Below are positions 59,052-64,000 of a stretch of DNA of 64,000 bases, piece by piece (positions within the stretch are counted from its first letter, which is position 1; each line of letters opens with the position of its first letter). The stretch covers positions 16,833,993 to 16,897,992 of the forward strand of contig CM033109.1 of the NCBI GenBank assembly GCA_019321725.1, given 5' to 3'. Made by a program: the position numbers and the translations under genes. The notes beneath the pieces are model-generated. The model did no database searches. It was not told where the DNA came from and saw nothing but the letters and a program-made list of their open reading frames with translations. This DNA is from Paulownia fortunei. Lineage: Eukaryota > Streptophyta > Magnoliopsida > Lamiales > Paulowniaceae.

Positions 59052-60818
59052 TGTATATTTCGATATATTTTTGTGTCAAATCCTTTATATTTTCTTTACT
59101 TGATTCTTGTTAATATTCTAGTTTTATTAATGTTTTGGGTTAGGAAATCAATGAACAGAAATAGATCAAAAATAGCTAAAATAAAATCAAAGAAGATAAC
59201 ATATTTTGTGAGCAAGTTAGCAGATAATATTTAATTAGATCAAAGAAGCATCACAATTAGAAGAAGAAAACCATTTTTGCCTAAGTCTATCATATGCAGA
59301 TCAAAATATATGCAAGAAATCACTTGAACTTTGCAAGTGATTGTTGGCCTTGTATTAAATTCAAAATAAATATATTTTCAAACTTGTGCAGTTTTTGTAT
59401 TTTGGGCATAACTTCGTGTTCAAAAGCCCTAATCTTAATCCTTCTTCATTTGAAAGCCAAGAGACAAACTACAGCTTTCTATTAGCTCAATTCAGCCTTG
59501 ATTATAGCAGAAAATTCATCCAAATGTGAGTATTGGAAATGATCTATCTATGCTAATACATTTCCTTAAATCAAGAATAACTTTCTCCCTAATGGTTGGA
59601 ATTAGATGATTGAAGTTGAAAAATTAATCTAATAGATAAATATACAGCTTTTAGGTTGATAAGTTTTCCAAAACTAGCTAATTTCGTGGAGAAAAATGTG
59701 TGATAATATTCGGATCTAAAAAGGACATGTGAATTTAGAGCATATTTAAAGTAAATTCGGAGTGCATTATGAGTGAATTTGGAAATATCAATTTAGGCAC
59801 TTTTCTACTATAAATAGAGGCTCTTAAATGTCATTGAAGACACACAAAAACCCTTAAAGGGGGAAAGAAATTTTTATTGTTGTCCTTCTTTAGGCTAAGT
59901 TTTCTAGTAGTAATAGAAATGTATTCTTTAGTTTCTCTTCTATTTTTAGTCTTTTCTACTTTTATTATGTCTTTCTAAATTTTATTTATGTAAGGAGAAA
60001 GGGTGAACTTCTTGATGGAGGAAGAAGAACGGTTATAAAGGTGCATAATATTCATGTGTGTTATATTATTGTTATAATGTTTTATTAAAACCCACCTTGT
60101 TTTGTAGTGATTCTTGATTTATGTATCATTAATGACACAATAAATACTTGTGTACATTTAGCTTATTATACAATTCTACTAAACAGACTGGTAATGTGAA
60201 ATCTTGATTTGTTGTAGACAAATATGTGCATTAATACTTAATCCTATAAATAAGTATTGACATTAAAATCTTCCTTGTTAAGTAGCGATTCTTTATTTAT
60301 ATATCACCAATAGAATAATAAATACTTGGGTTCATTTAACTTATTATACGGTTCTACTATACTGACTGCTAATGTGAAACATTGATTTATTGTAGATAAA
60401 GGTGTGCATAAATACTTGATCTTACAAATAAGTATTAGTGTTAAGAGATAATTTGCAAACAGTAAGACAATATATTAATTACCTTAATGCATGAGCTATT
60501 TGATAACATCTTCCTATTAAACCTTCATTATGTGTAGATTTTAATAGTGACATTTAAAAGAGGTAGAAAAGTAATCAATAATCGTTCCTTTTATCCAAAA
60601 CTCAAGAGCGGATATCTAATCTTCAATACTTTTATTACTTTAATTTTTTAGTTATAGCATAAATTTTTCTTTATAATCTAAACCAAATTCAGCTTATCTT
60701 TTAAGAAATATAAATTTAAAAACTTCAAACAATTTTCTTGTTGATCAACTTTGGACTCTCAAGAAATTTATTACTTGATACAACCTACACTTGAGTTTGC
60801 AATCTTAAAGTTGTAACA
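59052..60818 (+). mobile_element. Athila/Tat-like LTR, 1.77 kb
   Basis: Starts TGTATATTTCG and ends AAAGTTGTAACA, then a primer site. Its last part is the reverse-complement relative of 9189-10000 (shared TCAAGAAATTTATTACTTG-like and TAGTAGTAATAGAAATG blocks). The first 0.9 kb has no counterpart in the 9-12 kb LTR. TATAAATAGAGG at 59809 may be its promoter TATA box. The duplication at 60096-60451 lies inside. Confidence 0.75.
60096..60451. repeat. Tandem duplication inside LTR, period 178
   Basis: Two units, each with CTTGTT(T/A)...GTAG(T/C)GATTCTT, then TATTATAC(A/G)(A/G)TTCTACTA and AATAAGTATT. The related LTR at 9540-9700 shows only one. Confidence 0.75.
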
Positions 60819-60819
60819 A

Positions 60820-60838
60820 GTTTTTGCCGTCATTCCCG
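60820..60838 (+). other. Primer binding site, degenerate
   Basis: GTTTTTGCCGTCATTCCCGG corresponds to the Athila/Tat site TTTTTGGCGCCGTTGCCGGG with losses. Confidence 0.6.
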
Positions 60839-60889
60839 GTGAAGGCAAGTTAAGTTTTCAGGTTTGTAAATATTTCTCCATTGTAAATA

Positions 60890-62280
60890 TTGTGTGTTTG
60901 TTTTCTTTACTATTATATGTTCATGTGGTGTCGTAATTATAATTCTCGTTGTGTAGTTCGAAATAATTCTGAAACTTTATTTGGAAACTTATTTCAGTCA
61001 CCTCCACACACTTCCATCATGACTGAAAATAAAAGTGTCCAAGATGAAAATGAGAATAAACATGTGCGTACCATGTGTTATTACTTGCAACCTCCTCGAA
61101 ATTTTTCTCCTTCTTGTTTCATTTTTCCTCTCAATACAAATAACTTTCGATTCAAGCTAGATATGATTCTTTTACTTATAATTTTCATGGTTTAGACTCT
61201 GAAAGCCCTTACTTGCATCTGAAAGAATTTGATAAAGTATATTACACTTTTGAATATCAAACTTATACAAATGAGATCGTTAAGTTCAAATTATTTCATT
61301 TGTCTTTAAAAGATAAATCAAAAACTTCACTTAACTTTTTAAAACCTAGGCTAGTTGGCATTTGGCAAGAAATGCAAGCTGAATTTTTTAAAAATTCTTT
61401 CCAACTCGTAAAACTAATGATTTGAAAAGACAAATCCAATTTTTTTTCTCAAAATTCTATTGAAGCTTTTTTTCAATATTGGGAAAGATTTAAAGATTTG
61501 TTGAATTCATGCCCACATTATGATTTTAAAAAATAGCATTTAATTAGTTTCTTTTATGAAGGTTTAACTCCTAAAATAAAACAAATTATTAAAATAATGT
61601 GTGATGGTGAGTTTTTTAATAAAGAACCTGATAAAACCTTAGAATATTTAGACCATTTGGCAGAAAACTTTCAATCCTGATATAGTGTTAATTCTTATAA
61701 AGGTTATATTAGATCTAATTTTGCTAATAGTAATAAAGGAAAATTACCTTAGTCAAGAAGATGGTCTAAATGCTAGGATTGCTAATTTAACAAGAAAAGT
61801 TGAAGCCATATAAATTAAAAAAGTAAAGGAAATCAAATATATACAAGATGAAGAAGTTTGTAGCATTTGTGAACTTGTGAGACATTCCACCAATGAATGC
61901 CCAAATATTCCAGTACAAGTACATATCATGAACACATTCAAAAAGTCTTTTAATTCTCCATATTCTGATATTACAATCCACATTGGAAAAATTATCCCAA
62001 TTTTAGTTGATGAGATAAGAACCATGCCTAACCGCTACATTCACCAAAGCCACCAAACTTTCTTTCTTATCGAGCTTGACATACAAAATCTCTTAAGGAA
62101 ACTTTGCAAGCATTCATGTGTAAACAAACAAACATCAATAACCAAACTTCATAAGCCATCAATGAGATCAAAAGCACACTTTCAACACTGATAGCTTCTT
62201 TGCATACTCATGAAAAGGTAAATTTTCTACTTAACATCAACCTAATCCTTCCACTCAATGTCATATTTCTTCTTTAGGTG
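60890..62280 (+). pseudogene. Gypsy gag related to the LOG/X family
   Basis: Open pieces 60890-61195 (near 61020 MTENKSVQDENENKHV) and 61213-61425 (LHLKEFDKVYYTFEYQTYTN, VKFKLFHLSLKDK, WQEMQAEFF) match the gag at 8146-9115 on the other strand. Further on, 61460-61690 gives AFFQYWERFKDL and a KEPDKTLEYLDHLAENF-like piece, and 61740-61900 has ARIANLTRKVEA and CSICELVRHSTNECP, a zinc-knuckle-like CxxCx4HxxxxC. Stops and shifts split it. It directly follows the primer site. Confidence 0.85.
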
Positions 62281-62807
62281 AAGATTCAATCAAGTAGACT
62301 AATTCGATCACAACTCTTCAAAATGAAAAAGTTAATGACAATACTATTCATCACAAGGAAAAAGTTACTAATCCACATTTAGAAATAAAGAAAGAAAATA
62401 GTCTTGACATTAAAGGAGAATTTGAAAATGGTGAAAAGGAAAAGTACTCACCTCTAGCTCATTTTCCTCAAAGATTACAACCAAATCTAAAACTGAACTA
62501 AAATGCTAAAATCTTTAAAATTTTTAAAAAAGTCAAGATTAATATTTCATTGTTGGATGCAATCAAGCAAGTTCCACCTTATGCCAAATTTTTGAAAGAT
62601 TTGTGTACAATCAAAAGAAAATATCATGTACCAAATCAGACATTTTTAACTAAAATTATTAGTTCAATCATTTGACAATTCACTCTACCCAAGTACAAAG
62701 ATCTAGGGTCCAACTATTTCATGTACTATAGGAAATACTAGAATAGAGCGTCTTTTACTTGATCTTGGTACTAGTGTAAATCTTCTATCTTTCTCAATTT
62801 ATAAACA
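62281..62807 (+). pseudogene. Gypsy protease start, cut by the gap
   Basis: Near 62545-62650 the frame reads LLDAIKQVPPYAKFLKDLCT then IKRKYHVPNQTFLTKIISSI, the conserved gag-protease linker of Athila/Tat elements. The protease active-site region follows at 62740-62807 in broken frames (LDLGTSVNLLSFSIYK-like). The remainder lies in or beyond the gap. Confidence 0.8.
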
Positions 62808-62907
62808 NNNNNNNNNNNNNNNNNNNNNNNNNNNNNNNNNNNNNNNNNNNNNNNNNNNNNNNNNNNNNNNNNNNNNNNNNNNNNNNNNNNNNNNNNNNNN
62901 NNNNNNN
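62808..62907. other. Assembly gap, 100 N
   Basis: Exactly 100 N, the usual placeholder for a gap of unknown size. Plus-strand gypsy protease lies to the left and minus-strand LOG sequence to the right. Confidence 0.95.
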
Positions 62908-63017
62908 AAATGAATTTTGTTTTCTGCTAACGTTGTACCAAAGTTATTGGCAGCCCCTATAAATTCACCATTTTTTGGATTGGTTCCAAAAAAGACACAA
63001 ATATAATTGAATTTGCA
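62908..63017 (-). pseudogene. LOG-type copy 3, N-terminal piece
   Basis: On the minus strand the first part of LOG: KFNYICVFFGTNPKNGEFIG then AANNFGTTLAENKIH, ending at the gap. It lines up with the starts of copies 1 and 2 and restores the block deleted in copy 2. The remainder would lie in the gap. Confidence 0.8.
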
Positions 63018-63095
63018 AGTAGAATACCATTCTAGTTTCTTTCTTTTCTTTTCTTTTTTTTTTAAAAGTAAGCTGTGCAAAAATTAAGTACAGTG

Positions 63096-63106
63096 CTATT
63101 TATTGA
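63096..63106 (-). promoter_or_regulatory. TATA-like motif upstream of LOG copy 3
   Basis: TCAATAAATAG on the minus strand, about 80 bases upstream of the LOG frame, in the same context as at 12668 and 35276. Confidence 0.3.
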
Positions 63107-63289
63107 GATGTGAACAAAGAATGCATTTATTACATGCCTTTTTTTTTGTCAGAAAGAATAAAAATAAGGACACAAAGTTTAAAAAAAAATAACTACTACA
63201 CATGAATGTACATTTAGTTGTGACTATGACTCAGATTTTTCTCTGGTTTTACATCTAATAATGGCTTAAACATGCTTTAAGGATAGAGG

Positions 63290-63540
63290 ATATACTTCCG
63301 ATCTAATTTTCTTATAAACTGGCAAACAAGGTCTTTTAATGTCACATTTTCAAGACTAAAACACTCATATTCATCTCGTAAGTGATTTCATAATTCAAGA
63401 ATTACATGATGTACTAATCCATGTGAATGCATCACAAGAGTCAATATAATATTATCTAAATACTCCTTACTCATTCCATCCTTAATGAATTAAATTTCAT
63501 CTTCTCAAGTTTTAGAAACCACTCATAAGGAACTTGCATT
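63290..63540 (-). pseudogene. Unknown ORF X copy 3, C-terminal part
   Basis: On the minus strand SKEYLDNIILTLVMHSHGLV, HHVILEL, a stop, then NHLRDEYECFSLENVTLKDL and VCQFIRKLD. It shows how the X frame continued beyond the Cys cluster. The N-terminal two thirds, including the Cys cluster, are missing or unreadable in 63500-63600. Confidence 0.55.
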
Positions 63541-63639
63541 ATTTTTATTTTGTTTTGTTTTGTCTTTTTTTATATATAAATTATTTGGAAAATTGATAAG
63601 TCCGACTTCAATAAGAGTACTGTTATCCGTCACTTAACC

Positions 63640-63780
63640 GGGAAGGATCCTAATTTTTGATTTAACTTTTGCAGAAAGTGCAAGTGTCTTTGAAAAGAAT
63701 GAGTCAATAAAATCTATACGGCAAGATCTTTGCAGCGGTTTTCTTTGTTGAAAAGTGACTATCATGTGCTCTTGCATGAT
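63640..63780 (-). pseudogene. Integrase zinc-binding remnant, LOG/X gypsy copy 3
   Basis: On the minus strand AAKILPY and LFKDTCTFCKS-like pieces match 14520-14640 and 46790-46890. It follows directly on the X leader, so the catalytic core and C-terminus of integrase are deleted in this copy. Confidence 0.65.
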
Positions 63781-64000
63781 AATTTTTTTTTAAAAAAATA
63801 TTACCTACCATATTTTCAGCATGCATTTTCAATTAAATAAAATAGAAAAAAGTTAAAAAAAATAAATGGATAGAAAAAAAGAGAATGAGACTTAGAGAAA
63901 GTAAATCTATGAATATCAGCTTCTTCTTTTCCATCCGTTGGGTTGCCTCCCATTAAGCAGTTGGTTTAATGTGCTCAACCCGATATTACCTCCTTCGTCA
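63781..64000 (-). other. Unassigned end of window
   Basis: AT-rich sequence, then at 63925-63960 GTTGGGTTGCCTCCCATTAAGC, a phrase often seen near the pol/3' regions of plant Tat-type elements. No coding block was read. Confidence 0.35.

Noticed and set aside
9189..60818. LTRs at 9.2 kb and 59 kb as the two ends of one giant element
   Set aside because: They are in opposite orientation and share only their inner part, so they belong to separate insertions.

Overview
This window looks like nuclear DNA of a flowering plant, probably a eudicot. It is very AT-rich and is built almost entirely from decayed LTR retrotransposons of plant type: Athila/Tat-like and Tekay/Del-like Ty3/gypsy elements, Ty1/copia elements, and one LINE fragment. 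I cannot name the species. I found no gene that looks intact. Almost every recognisable coding stretch carries stops and frameshifts, and the open frames that remain are fragments. The setting suggests a gene-poor, probably pericentromeric, nest of transposons.

Layout. 1-2480: broken copia LTR sequence with internal tandem duplications. 3548-8145: plus-strand Athila-like element (LTR, primer site, gag, protease, start of RT), cut off at 8145. 8146-17182, minus strand: an unusual gypsy family read right to left as protease, RT, RNase H, integrase, an unknown ORF ('X'), an intronless LOG cytokinin-activation gene copy, polypurine tract, long LTR, primer site, gag. 17185-19864: 3' end of a SIRE-like copia element (env-like ORF plus LTR). 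21170-23630: a Tat-like LTR and 3' region. 23632-24830: protease/RT fragment joined to another copy of the long LTR (24835-27407). 27410-29511: a different gypsy gag-protease-RT. 29512-34437: minus-strand copia element with a 2.2 kb LTR, truncated. 34438-48355: second copy of the LOG/X gypsy family, split in its integrase by a 9.6 kb Tekay/Del-like element (37117-46744). 48364-50985: second, inverted copy of the SIRE-like 3' end. 51845-59045: LINE endonuclease fragment split by a 6.5 kb copia element (52435-58962). 59052-62807: LTR, primer site, gag and protease of a relative of the LOG/X family, running into a 100-base gap. 62908-64000: third LOG/X copy, minus strand.

The most interesting content is the LOG/X family. 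In three places a LOG-type phosphoribohydrolase copy without introns lies downstream of a second unknown ORF with a Cys cluster. In two places both ORFs clearly lie between the integrase and the polypurine tract of the same gypsy element. In the third they abut an integrase fragment on one side and the gap on the other. The two fuller LOG copies share the same changes in the catalytic loop, so the LOG copy was probably already altered when the element amplified. This looks like gene capture (transduplication) by an Athila/Tat-clade retrotransposon.

The nesting order can be partly read. The LOG/X copy at 34-48 kb predates the Tekay insertion (5-base target duplication TAAGG/TAGGG). The LINE predates the copia insertion (target duplication ATTTC, perfect). 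All assignments come from reading translations and repeats by eye. No alignments or database searches were run.
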